DNA from: Asterias amurensis
Lineage: Eukaryota; Echinodermata; Asteroidea; Forcipulatida; Asteriidae
Reading direction: 5' to 3'
Assembly: GCF_032118995.1 (NCBI RefSeq)
Contig: NC_092648.1
Location: forward strand, 387,001 to 451,000
Length of the DNA: 64,000 nt
A program made the translations under genes and the position numbers. Shown here piece after piece: positions 49,001-51,069 of the stretch (within the stretch, counting starts at the first letter, position 1; each line of letters begins with the position of its first letter). The notes under the pieces are model-generated. The model did not search any database, was not told the origin of the DNA, and worked only from the letters and a program-made list of their open reading frames with translations.

Positions 49001-51069
49001 ACCAGCCAGGCTCCTAGTGGATGATACCCATGCCAACATCCTTACAGACTGTGAAGGGGATAACCCTGTTTCAGTCCCAGGAGTAGGTGGCTCCTAGTGG
49101 ATGATACCCATGCCAACATCCTTACAGACTGTGAAGGGGATAACCCTGTTTCAGCCACAGGAGTAGGTGGCAACGTGCCCCTGGTGACAGTTGATTTGGG
49201 TTGACTGCCCAAATCAGTGAAGTGTAGCCCTCACCTTGAAGTGGCCGTCTTGCCTTGTGAGTTGGGCATTATCTCATTGAAAAATCATTCAATAAATGGC
49301 ACATCTCCTAGATACATCTAAGATTCAATACATCTAAGTGTTTCTTCAAGATGGCTTCACTCTATACAAACACCAAGCTCTTCAACATCCCTCGTTCTAA
49401 CTCGCTTGGGGAGACCATTCTTTTTCACAAGCTGGACCATCTTTTTTGGATGCTCTACCACTGAATCTCAAACTAGTGGAAACTCTAGCCAGCTTCAAAA
49501 CCAATTTGTCTTATATAGCTTTAAGTACCGTCATTAGCAGAGTTATTTTTGTATGTGACAGCCCACGATTTCACCAAACTCTTCCTAACTTACTATTAAT
49601 CTTAGGATTTAGGATGAGTTTAGTTCCGTATCCCAAGACGTCAGGACAAATTGTACCCTTTATAAGTTAGGACGGGTAACTCGTCTTAGGACGGGTAACT
49701 CGTCTTAACTCCAGAGCATTTCGTGAAATCTGCTGTAGGAGTGTCTTCTGACCGGTAAGGCATACTACAATTGTCCATTGTTATTATTATAATGATTATT
49801 TTTTTATGTAAACTTGTCCATTTACTTTAGGAGCCTCCATTCCACTTGGTGACCTTGGACATGCCAATCGATACCATCGTTATAATTACCAATCAGACTA
49901 CAATGAGTTTGTTGTGTACAAGGAGAATCAAGTCTGCCTTCGTTACTTGATTCAATGTAAGGGAGAATCACAACAAGATACAAGCCAAGAAGACAATGAT
50001 GATTATTCCTTCAAGGATTATGGAACTGTTAAATCCAACCGTAAGTTCTTATCATTCTTACCTCAGTCTTGGAATTTAACAGATGCCACAGAAGATGGCC
50101 TCTATGGCAGCTTGGTTCCTAACTTCGGACTAGTCCTAAGAGCTGTTAAAGCTTAAGGTTAGCTCTAAGTTATGAGGAGTAACTCAAGACAGGACTAGTC
50201 TTAACCCTTTGTGAAATCAACCCCTGATCTTGGCCTTGGTGCCCCGTTCAAACAATTCCCATAGGATTTAAGTTTTTGCACTTTAATGAGAGTGCCCTTT
50301 GATTTAGTTATGAGTAAATTATTGTGCGAGTACGCTTGCTTGCCAACACATATTTTGAAACACTTTGCACAATGTCTCTACTACGCATTTAATTATGGCC
50401 ATATGATCTCCTCTTGGGCAATTAGAATGATTGACTTATCTATTTATGAATGACTCTTCAAGATCTCATGATTCTGTTATTATTAAGGCTTCGTTTCTGG
50501 AACTATTTTAGAAAGTTTACATATCTGAATCTGAAGTATATAGTCGACATAGCATTCTATTGGAAACATATCACTAACTTCTTATAGAAAAAACAATGAA
50601 GAAATTCCAATTTCGGGCGTGAGAGGAAAACCATGCAGTCAGGAAGGTACTGAAAAAATCCCATCCACATGCAAGGCTACAGTCCAGGTATTGAACCGGG
50701 GTCCACGGAGTTGAAAGGCAGGGCCAGAAACCATTGAGCCAACCTGACTGACGTTTTTTTTGTATAGAGAAGATAATGTAGAAATTCAAATTTTAGACGT
50801 GGTAGGGAAACCCCTATAGGGAATCCCAAGTAGTCCGGTAGGGACTGAAAACCCCAATCACCATGCAAGACTCTGGTCCGGGACTCGAACCGGGCAGGGC
50901 CAGAAACCACTGAGCCAACCTGACTGACGTTTTTTTGTATTCTGGTATTGATTCTATAGGTGCACAAGTCGGAAGTGATGGAGATGATGATGATGATGAT
51001 GATGATGACGAAGATGGTGACGGTGATGATTCTATGGATGATGATGATGAGGAAGATGCTGATGAATAA
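3948..51069 (+). CDS. Ankyrin-WGR-PARP poly(ADP-ribose) polymerase (PME-5 type), 50 exons
   Basis: Fifty exons, listed in the block entries below, splice in phase into 7479 nt (2492 residues). Domain order: basic/acidic N-terminus 1-370, ankyrin solenoid 371-1868, WGR about 1932-2052, PARP regulatory helical domain 2075-2201, catalytic domain 2202-2456, Asp-rich tail to 2492. The triad is complete: H2282 (LLWHGS, 47400-47402), Y2316 (GIYTSD, 48112-48114), E2412 (YNEFVVY, 49905-49907). This predicts a polymerising enzyme that transfers ADP-ribose from NAD+. WGR plus helical domain without SAM makes it PARP1/2/3-like at the C-terminus and tankyrase-like only in its ankyrins; C. elegans PME-5 has the same order. 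A nuclear role is inferred from WGR function in PARP1-3 and the basic N-terminus. The start ATG has G at -3 and lies in a CpG-rich first exon. Individual splice sites are predictions. Confidence 0.93.
6212..6575 (+). mobile_element. TTAA-type MITE, common family
   Basis: It begins TTTAAAGGCAGTGGACACTATTG and ends near AACAATAGTGTCC..CTTTAAA, with terminal inverted repeats. Internal hallmarks shared by all copies here are ACTTGGTAAC(A/G)AG, GGCTCCCTCTGAAG, ATTTGAGGTCTCGAAATC and TTTATGCATATGTTGAGATAC. There is no coding capacity. TTAA at the ends suggests piggyBac-type mobilisation; see the element at 42269 for direct proof of TTAA targeting in a related family. Confidence 0.75.
8261..8386. 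mobile_element. Palindromic GGCGCCACC MITE, copy 1
   Basis: About 126 bp with terminal inverted repeats built on AAGTTTCCGTATGGCGCCAC and its complement. The centre, ATATAGTATCTAATTTACC, is shared with a second copy at 56224-56350. There is no coding capacity. Confidence 0.8.
8821..12738 (+). CDS. Polymerase gene: N-terminal basic/acidic region, exons 2-6
   Basis: Exons 8821-8886, 9626-9830, 10536-10802, 11792-12034 and 12501-12738 encode residues 32-371. Exons 2-3 are basic (PRRKAR, GKKRPVP, KRKRMP), compatible with nuclear localisation signals. Exon 4 (residues about 122-211) is the only globular-looking part, with hydrophobic pattern KLFKILWLEL..GTYEMSYRD; I do not recognise its fold. Exon 5 is an acidic Ser/Asp/Glu run followed by KKPKPQPKAR and an RGRGRPKG motif resembling an AT-hook. 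Exon 6 is Lys-rich (KKTKEKIKKKKEKKLKEK), probably a disordered or charged helix. This suggests a DNA- or chromatin-contacting tail, which is inference from composition. Confidence 0.85.
9185..9570 (+). mobile_element. TTAA-type MITE, diverged subfamily
   Basis: It shares ACTTGGTAACAAGCAA, GACTCCCTCTGAAG, TTATGCATATAATGGGATACACC and a terminal AATTACCAAAGGAGTCTAGTGCC with the 6212 family, but lacks the GAGGTCTCGAAATC core. It lies in the intron before exon 3. Confidence 0.65.
10110..10450 (-). repeat. SINE, minus orientation
   Basis: Body words GGCTACTTCAAGGTGAGGG, TGTTGCCACCTACTC and GGGTTATCCCTTTCACAG recur at 39285 and 48990. The tRNA-like head lies at the right end (GACCGGGAATCAAACCC, a reversed B box). 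Confidence 0.6.
11037..11412 (+). mobile_element. TTAA-type MITE
   Basis: A near-complete copy runs from TTTAAAGGCAGTGGACACTATT to ATTACCAATAGTCTCCAGTGCC with CTTTAA at the end. It contains ATTTGAGGTCTCGAAATC and TTATGCATATGTTGAG. Confidence 0.78.
12190..12330 (-). mobile_element. TTAA-type MITE fragment, reversed
   Basis: The reverse orientation of the family is visible (AAAGACCAGTGTTTTCAACTT, TCATCGAAGTTGCAA, GTGTGCTTCAGATGCCTGAG). Both ends are missing. Confidence 0.5.
13192..19284 (+). CDS. Polymerase gene: ankyrin block 1, exons 7-15
   Basis: Exons 13192-13473, 14044-14128, 14361-14468, 15194-15313, 15808-15888, 16319-16482, 17082-17191, 17933-18018 and 19128-19284 encode residues 371-768. 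Clear ankyrin signatures are MSPLHCAAINPNPKILAKLL, VKPIHYAAACDGSGPLEFLL, TTPLMVAARCGRLQNIELLL, YPIHYAARAGHVECVKSLV and VTPLMIAAQSGFFNLAKALI. The first three or four repeats (LSALDYAVRLENQAAMKLLL and following) are weaker. Ankyrin stacks bind protein partners; the partner is unknown. Exon borders do not follow repeat borders. Exon 16319-16482 has a truncated upstream duplicate (see 16150-16318). Confidence 0.92.
13500..13860 (+). repeat. tRNA-derived SINE
   Basis: The head GTGGCCGAGCGGATAAGAGC resembles a tRNA-Leu/Ser A-box region, and a B box GGTCCGAGTCC follows. The body has AAATGGGAACCTGTTAG and the tail GCGCTTTGAGTCGCCC..ACTATAAAATAA. It lies in the intron after exon 7. Confidence 0.72.
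14885..15035. repeat. AGCTGCT/TGCTTAGCA repeat fragment
   Basis: TTTCATAGAGCTGCTTAAGC followed by CTCGCTAAGCAAAGGATGAGTGG belongs to the dispersed family also seen at 208-407, 31190 and 51280. Confidence 0.5.
16150..16318 (+). repeat. Truncated duplicate of exon 12 with its acceptor
   Basis: A 146-bp direct duplication: the intron end TTGTTGTTTATAG plus the first 115 or so bases of the exon occur at 16173 and again at 16319. The first copy reaches PIH and then TAA (16287-16289) and has no donor, so only the second copy is usable. The copies differ at a few positions (CACTATGCT versus CACTGTGCT). Confidence 0.88.
16535..16632. repeat. Imperfect hairpin element
   Basis: ACACATATGGACTGGCA on the left is mirrored by TGCCAGTCCATATGTGT on the right around a loop of about 40 bp. 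It is probably a small MITE in the intron after exon 12. Confidence 0.6.
17395..17745 (-). repeat. SINE, minus orientation
   Basis: The sequence ACCATGTAATGGTTTACAAGG..CAATCAAACCACGAACACC followed by ACACTCTGCTGAACAGAAAC is the reverse of the body and head seen at 27500. The tRNA-like head is at the right. Confidence 0.6.
18465..18838 (+). mobile_element. TTAA-type MITE
   Basis: A near-complete copy from AAAGGCAGTGGACACTGTTGG to ATTACCAATAGTATCCAGTGTC plus TTTAA, with the ATTGAGGTCTCGAAATC core. Confidence 0.78.
19345..19545 (+). repeat. tRNA-derived SINE
   Basis: Head GGCATGTCGTGGCTGAGTGG, then AGCAGCAGAGTGTGGGTTC and CACTTGTGCCTTTGAGCAAG. It is closely related to the copy at 48845. Its right end abuts the 104-bp array. 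Confidence 0.65.
19546..20240 (+). repeat. 104-bp tandem array spanning the acceptor of exon 16
   Basis: Six exact-length 104-bp units (boundaries 19616, 19720, 19824, 19928, 20032, 20136, 20240) are preceded by a partial unit. Each holds an intron end (CTGAGTCTGTTTCTTTGATATAAC(A/G)G) and about 57 bp of exon 16. The acceptor reads AACAG at 19616, 19720 and 20240 but AACGG at the four middle units. Entry at 19616 or 19720 meets an in-frame TAA within the next unit; only 20240|20241 continues the protein. Confidence 0.93.
20241..24768 (+). CDS. Polymerase gene: ankyrin block 2, exons 16-23
   Basis: Exons 20241-20449, 20910-21131, 21419-21460, 22157-22282, 22679-22834, 23428-23568, 24102-24140 and 24687-24768 encode residues 769-1107. 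Strong repeats are TALMLACMNGHYPIATLLL, NTPIHYAAAYGWWHCLKLLL with KAGGDPNV, LGVALMKGHVGCADLLL, NALHYLAASGMPTVYD (split over 21131|21419), LAKLLIDKGCDASAKDKSG and NALHVMATHCSHNDMGVLL. Exons 21 to 23 (LDKQKPDDS, TTDGQGCTPLLRCI, ALIDIAKSDVNAV) complete further repeats with short insertions. All phases agree. Two exons are very short (42 and 39 nt), so they depend on their GT-AG borders and frame. Confidence 0.9.
20573..20697. repeat. Long hairpin in the intron after exon 16
   Basis: The left arm GGTGGCAGCAGACTTACCAG (from 20594) is mirrored by CTGGTAGGTCTGCTGCCAC on the right, with a loop of about 30 bp. The mirror extends weakly outward. Confidence 0.7.
21185..21400 (+). mobile_element. TTAA-type MITE fragment
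   Basis: AAACTTACTTGGTAACAAGC, GAGAGCTGTTGATAGTAT and CACTCCCTCTGAAGTAAT belong to the diverged subfamily; the right end is lost. Confidence 0.6.
21955..22085. repeat. TGCTTAGC-type repeat fragment
   Basis: CACAGTCTGTTAAGCATA is repeated, followed by GCGCTAAGCATCTTTGTGAA and AATTGGGCC. This is the dispersed family noted at 208 and 23160. Confidence 0.45.
23160..23352. repeat. TGCTTAGC-type repeat
   Basis: GTTTAAGCAGATAATGAAGC through GGGCTTAAGCAGCTCTGTG and AAATTGGGACC; an inverted element of the dispersed family. Confidence 0.5.
23775..23925. repeat. TTAGGACTAGTCC repeat
   Basis: GGATTTTACAAAGAGTTAAG at the left is mirrored by TAGTTTGTGAAATCAACCCC at the right, with TTAGGACTAG words between. 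Related copies lie near 49575-49735 and 50115-50225. Confidence 0.5.
24285..24545 (-). repeat. SINE with (ATT)n tract, minus orientation
   Basis: AACACCCAGAAGGGTGG, an (ATT)n microsatellite at about 24350-24385, and TATCAACCGCTACCCTCGCA with GGTACCCATTTATACC match the body of the copy at 36840-37195. Confidence 0.55.
24870..25300 (+). mobile_element. Non-LTR retrotransposon 3' fragment (RT C-terminal region)
   Basis: Two overlapping frames carry the end of a LINE reverse-transcriptase ORF. One (24890-25063) reads LYNVQKNAARLILNTQ..LHWLPITHRIIFKV. The other (about 25060-25293) reads VVPRTRFSTFAERSFSVYGL followed by MWNKLPTQIRNASSLTSFKT. The order matches the LHWLP..RI..K and W..LP..R.A.SL..FK signature of CR1/L2/jockey-type elements. 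A frameshift separates the parts, so this is a dead 5'-truncated copy in the intron before exon 24. Confidence 0.82.
25356..35494 (+). CDS. Polymerase gene: ankyrin block 3 and acidic insert, exons 24-37
   Basis: Exons 25356-25516, 25915-25994, 26479-26591, 27225-27456, 28920-29079, 29602-29678, 30134-30389, 31453-31611, 32428-32545, 32911-33028, 33334-33598, 34201-34327, 34752-34877 and 35205-35494 encode residues 1108-1868. Repeats include YTPLHRAILHKRQESAKLL, INAGADVNM, TALHYVTMTGE, VKVLLQAGADVNAVDSK, QTPLHWAAYRGA, NTPLAMAALGGND, CTPLHYAAANQNVALCRLF, TPLIHYIYLNNFEACQFLL and MTPLMHAVKL. Exon 34752-34877 is an acidic insert (DEDEDEEEEDGSETGSEDD), and exon 35205 opens with KKKKEPTKKEK before a last ankyrin-like stretch (LLELLVMLGAKVTLQDKQG). 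Exons starting 28920 and ending 30389 border tandem arrays. Confidence 0.9.
26020..26300 (-). repeat. SINE body fragment
   Basis: CACGTAATGGTTTACAAAATG..TTTAACCAGGAACACCATG parallels the 17395-17745 copy; the head is degraded. Confidence 0.45.
27495..27760 (+). repeat. tRNA-derived SINE
   Basis: AGCCATGTGGATAAGAACACC, then a B box GGTTCAAGTCCC at about 27563, then TCGGATAGGACAAAAAGTTG and GTGTTGTGTATTGCAAGTAA. It lies in the intron just upstream of the 28-kb array. Confidence 0.65.
27910..28919 (+). repeat. 72/52-bp tandem array spanning the acceptor of exon 28
   Basis: Sixteen extra copies of the intron-exon junction start at 27910, 27982, 28054, 28126, 28198, 28250, 28322, 28374, 28447, 28499, 28568, 28620, 28672, 28744, 28796 and 28868; the real exon starts at 28920. 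Every unit keeps ACAG followed by ACATAGAGACCGGACCC. Long units are about 72 bp; short units are 52 bp and lack a 20-bp piece. In the exon frame, long units read as a 24-residue repeat (HRDRTQTDPIEI..PLLLF), while short units shift frame into TGA, so only the last acceptor gives the ankyrin exon. Long ORFs here are repeat artefacts. Confidence 0.94.
29155..29235 (-). repeat. tRNA-like fragment
   Basis: On the minus strand, TAACTAGCTCAGTTGGTAGA followed by GCACTGGCACTTTCATCC has an A-box TAGCTCAGTTGG but no complete cloverleaf. A related piece, GGTTGGTAGAGCATCAGC, is at 29441-29462. Confidence 0.45.
30390..30938 (+). repeat. 61-bp tandem array spanning the donor of exon 30
   Basis: Nine exact 61-bp copies follow the real exon end at 30389. 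Each contains the last 51 or so exon bases (ATGACAGATAGACTTCAG..AATATTGTTCAG) and the donor GTTAGTCTTT. The exon itself has GATCGA where all copies have GATAGA, a synonymous Arg difference. Read on from the exon, the first copy gives TAG after six codons, so distal donors would truncate the protein. Confidence 0.94.
31015..31140 (-). mobile_element. TTAA-type MITE fragment, reversed
   Basis: TCAGAGGGAGCTGTTTCTCAC, ACTATCAACAGCTCCCCATT and GAGTAATTACCAACAGTGTCC are the reverse of the family; only one end is present. Confidence 0.6.
31190..31385. repeat. AGCTGCT/TGCTTAGC repeat
   Basis: AATTTCATAAAGCTGTTCAG, TTTGCTAAGCAAAAAATGA and TTTTATAAAATTAGGC; a dispersed-family copy before exon 31. Confidence 0.5.
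33080..33280 (+). repeat. tRNA-derived SINE
   Basis: GGATGAGCGGATAAGAGCACC, GATCAGCAGAGTGTAGG, CTTTGGATGGGATGTTAAGC and CATGTAAAAGAACCCAGTGC; the same family as 27495. Confidence 0.65.
33650..33955 (-). repeat. SINE, minus orientation
   Basis: CAACTCACAAGGCCGGTCAG, GGGCTACACTTAACTGATCC and TTAAGTGCCTTGATCAAGGGC match the 49200 body, reversed. Confidence 0.55.
34430..34580 (-). repeat. Second tRNA-derived SINE family, copy 1
   Basis: Reversed tRNA-like segment: AATCACAGGCATATTAC, GGATTGGAACC, CCAACTAGACCACTGAG, TAGAGGCAGTT. On the minus strand the A box is CTAGTTGGCAAAAC and the B box GGTTCCAATCC. Confidence 0.6.
35555..35745 (-). repeat. Second tRNA-derived SINE family, copy 2
   Basis: ACCTCACAGGCATGTTACTTG, ATTATAACCAAAGAGC, TACCAACTAGACCACCAAG and GGTAGCTAGAGGCAGTTTG, as at 34430 and 56385. 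Confidence 0.6.
36226..39151 (+). CDS. Polymerase gene: WGR domain, exons 38-41
   Basis: Exons 36226-36416, 37247-37352, 38228-38397 and 39001-39151 encode residues 1869-2074. The first is a Lys/Glu-rich linker (KDEKEKAVVNK). The WGR domain follows: VDVKSGPYGMNNFYIMQ, then LLFTEWGRIGDIGQYQ with the signature WGR, then FTSKEEAIKEFQKIFKSKTG and NEW. The end is basic (RKDRWRAKRKN) before the helical domain. In PARP1-3 the WGR domain contacts DNA ends and relays activation to the catalytic module; that role is inferred here. The acceptor at 36226 is weak (TTTGTTTATGAAG). Confidence 0.92.
36417..36605 (+). repeat. G-rich minisatellite at the donor of exon 38
   Basis: The donor GG|GTAGGTTAAAGGTCAAAG is followed by imperfect copies of GGGTAGGTCAAAGGTCAAAG (about 36478 and 36571) and GGGCAGGTTAAATGTTGGG blocks in an AGG-rich context. 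The GGGTAGGT donor-like word recurs in each unit. There is no open frame continuing the exon. Confidence 0.7.
36840..37200 (-). repeat. SINE, minus orientation
   Basis: TTATAAAGCACATTTTACAAT, TCAACCTCTACCCTCGCAGG, CACGACCGGGATTCGAACC (reversed B box) and CTCTTAACCACTCGGCC (reversed A box). One of the best-preserved copies. Confidence 0.72.
38430..38760 (-). mobile_element. LINE 3' fragment, minus orientation
   Basis: The minus-strand frame reads SFSVFWPTLWNTLPPTLRSS, then FCFQTQPQNLF, the same RT C-terminal W..LP..R......F....K signature as 24870-25300 but diverged. The tail side (CTCTTTTATAGCGCAATTCC, AATGCGCTTTACACAC) resembles a LINE/SINE 3' end. It is 5'-truncated and not coding for the host gene. 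Confidence 0.65.
39285..39500 (-). repeat. SINE body fragment
   Basis: ATCTTCTTACATCACAAGGC, CCACTTCAAGGTGAGGGCAA, TGTTGCCACCTACTCATGG and GGGTATCATCCACTAG match the copy at 10110. Confidence 0.55.
39841..40873 (+). CDS. Polymerase gene: PARP regulatory helical domain, exons 42-44
   Basis: Exons 39841-39965, 40252-40330 and 40696-40873 encode residues 2075-2202. The pattern fits the all-helical domain that precedes the catalytic fold in PARP1-3: LGNFISRDVLLKAKEVLEKIG, then a charged helix, then LSSEYFELIPNADF and LEILIDLATANMILLG. In PARP1 this domain autoinhibits NAD+ binding until DNA is bound. Tankyrases lack it, which separates this enzyme from them. The exon 44 donor is followed by a short duplication of the junction. 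Confidence 0.9.
40852..41010 (+). repeat. Tandem duplication spanning the donor of exon 44
   Basis: The exon end GGGGCACAGTATCAGGTCAA plus AG|GTCAGTACCAAGCC is repeated with ends at 40873, 40935 and 40989 (62 and 54 bp apart), separated by G runs. The third copy has GTCAAT instead of GTCAGT. Confidence 0.85.
41028..41373 (+). mobile_element. TTAA-type MITE, diverged subfamily
   Basis: CACTGGACACTATTGGTAAT at the left and GTTACCAAAGGTGTCCAGTG then TCTTTAA at the right; contains GCTCCCTCTGAGGTTACG. It abuts the preceding tandem repeat. Confidence 0.7.
41990..42928. repeat. Left arm of inverted repeat flanking the lectin gene
   Basis: Apart from a 369-bp insertion (365-bp element plus one TTAA), 41990-42928 is the reverse complement of 45288-45867. 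It shares AATCTGGAGG..GCAGATTCAAC, TTACTTGTAAATGTTATTAG and GACCCAACGAGCCGTGTTTT. Identity is high but not perfect. The inner edge ends at ATCTTGGCAAG, just before the lectin 5' leader in the other arm. A TATATA promoter-like word is present, facing the centre. Confidence 0.92.
42269..42633. mobile_element. TTAA-target MITE inserted in the inverted-repeat arm
   Basis: The 365-bp element has terminal repeats AGCCATTGGACCCTTTC and its complement, flanked by TTAA at 42265-42268 and 42634-42637. The other arm still has the empty site GCACTTAACTCC (reverse of about 45590-45601), so the insertion and TTAA duplication are visible directly. TTAA duplication is the mark of the piggyBac superfamily. 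No transposase is encoded. Confidence 0.92.
43695..43905 (-). mobile_element. TTAA-type MITE, internally deleted
   Basis: GGTATTGTCAAAGACCAGTC, CTCACTTGGTGTTTCCCAAA, TTTTGAGTAGTTACC and GTGTCTTTAA; the middle (GAGGTCTCGAAATC region) is missing. Confidence 0.6.
44053..45221 (-). CDS. Secreted C-type lectin, QPD type, two exons
   Basis: Exons 44897-45221 and 44053-44225 join in phase 1 into 498 nt (165 residues). A signal peptide is visible (MVCKMLVSKLLGVVGIFMM, then ADYAAVNG). The carbohydrate-recognition domain opens at CPPTWSQWQEKCYKM and has WEESKQICVEMGA, FLIGCNVIDVEDTWV across the splice, GQPDNDGGNEDCAE, GWNDIPCDHRRKLICQ and stop. QPD predicts galactose-type specificity and WND completes the calcium site, as known for C-type lectins. 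An in-frame Met at 45207-45209 is an alternative start. A TATATA word near 45393-45400 may be the core promoter. The gene lies antisense in a polymerase intron between inverted repeats. Its expression and targets are unknown. Confidence 0.9.
45288..45867. repeat. Right arm of inverted repeat, containing lectin 5' region
   Basis: 580 bp mirror the left arm (41990-42928 without its insertion). It lies immediately upstream of the lectin on the minus strand and includes the TATATA word, so it probably carries the lectin promoter. The outer edge is at ATGCCAG (45861-45867). No clear target-site duplication is visible outside the two arms. Confidence 0.9.
46129..46336 (+). repeat. 157-bp duplication of the acceptor and start of exon 45
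   Basis: The intron end (TTAGCTGCAAACTTGAATAA..ATTTTTAG) and the first 100 or so exon bases (CATCAGGTCCTACCTCTGTA onward) occur at 46180 and again at 46337. The first copy runs into TAG (frame ..VVT stop) and has no donor at the equivalent place. Differences such as GGTGCC versus GGTTCC show some age. Confidence 0.88.
46337..50040 (+). CDS. Polymerase gene: PARP catalytic domain, exons 45-49
   Basis: Exons 46337-46471, 47296-47495, 48106-48198, 48705-48831 and 49831-50040 encode residues 2202-2457. Seen: DYIYRALGCQIRIM, AIFRLSRDGEDERL, LLWHGSKCSNVISIL with the NAD-binding His, GRGIYTSDTFIKSLAYCHEY with the Tyr, FLCEVALGKMAVN, then GFHSTLGKGYNRY, ASIPLGDLGH and YNEFVVYKENQVCLRYLI with the catalytic Glu. 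A full H-Y-E triad goes with poly- rather than mono-ADP-ribosylation in characterised PARPs. The Ser of SLAY aligns with the PARP1 SANY nicotinamide pocket. The CHCC zinc site of tankyrases was not seen. Confidence 0.95.
47840..48010 (+). repeat. tRNA-derived SINE
   Basis: GTGTCAGGGCCGAGTGGTTAA (A-box region), GTGTGGGTTCAAGTCC (B box) and TTGTGTCCTTGAGCAAGATG. A diverged partial copy lies just upstream. Confidence 0.62.
48845..49265 (+). repeat. tRNA-derived SINE with internal duplication
   Basis: Head TGGCTTGTCGTGGCCCAGCGG and GTGTGGGTTCGATACC, body ending CCTTGAAGTGGCCGTC. The segment GTGGATGATACCCATGCCAA through CAGGAGTAGGTGG is present twice (about 49017-49088 and 49089-49170). Confidence 0.7.
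49575..49735. repeat. GGACGGGTAACTCGTCTTA repeat
   Basis: AACTCTTCCTAACTTACTATT, TTAGGACGGGTAACTCGTC twice in tandem and TTTCGTGAAATCTGC; related to 23775-23925. Confidence 0.45.
50115..50225. repeat. TTAGGACTAGTCC repeat fragment
   Basis: CTTCGGACTAGTCCTAAGAGC, GAGGAGTAACTCAAGACAGG and TGTGAAATCAACCCC; related to 23775-23925. It lies just after exon 49. Confidence 0.5.
50585..50935 (-). repeat. Two tandem copies of a tRNA-like repeat
   Basis: GAAGAAATTCCAATTTCGGGC..GAGCCAACCTGACTGACG occurs twice (about 50595-50753 and 50775-50931). Each contains a reversed B-box-like CGGGACTCGAACC or TATTGAACCGG near its right end. Confidence 0.65.
50960..51069 (+). CDS. Polymerase gene: last coding exon, Asp-rich tail
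   Basis: The exon follows ATTCTATAG and encodes RAQVGSDGDDDDDDDDDEDG, then GDDSMDDDDEEDADE and TAA (51067-51069), residues 2457-2492. The Asp run comes from a GAT microsatellite and so may vary in length between individuals. Acidic tails are common in chromatin proteins; the function here is unknown. The stop codon overlaps an AATAAA hexamer (51065-51070). Confidence 0.9.

Noticed and set aside
3948..51069. Calling the large gene a tankyrase
   Set aside because: There is no SAM domain, while WGR and PARP regulatory domains are present; only the ankyrins are tankyrase-like.
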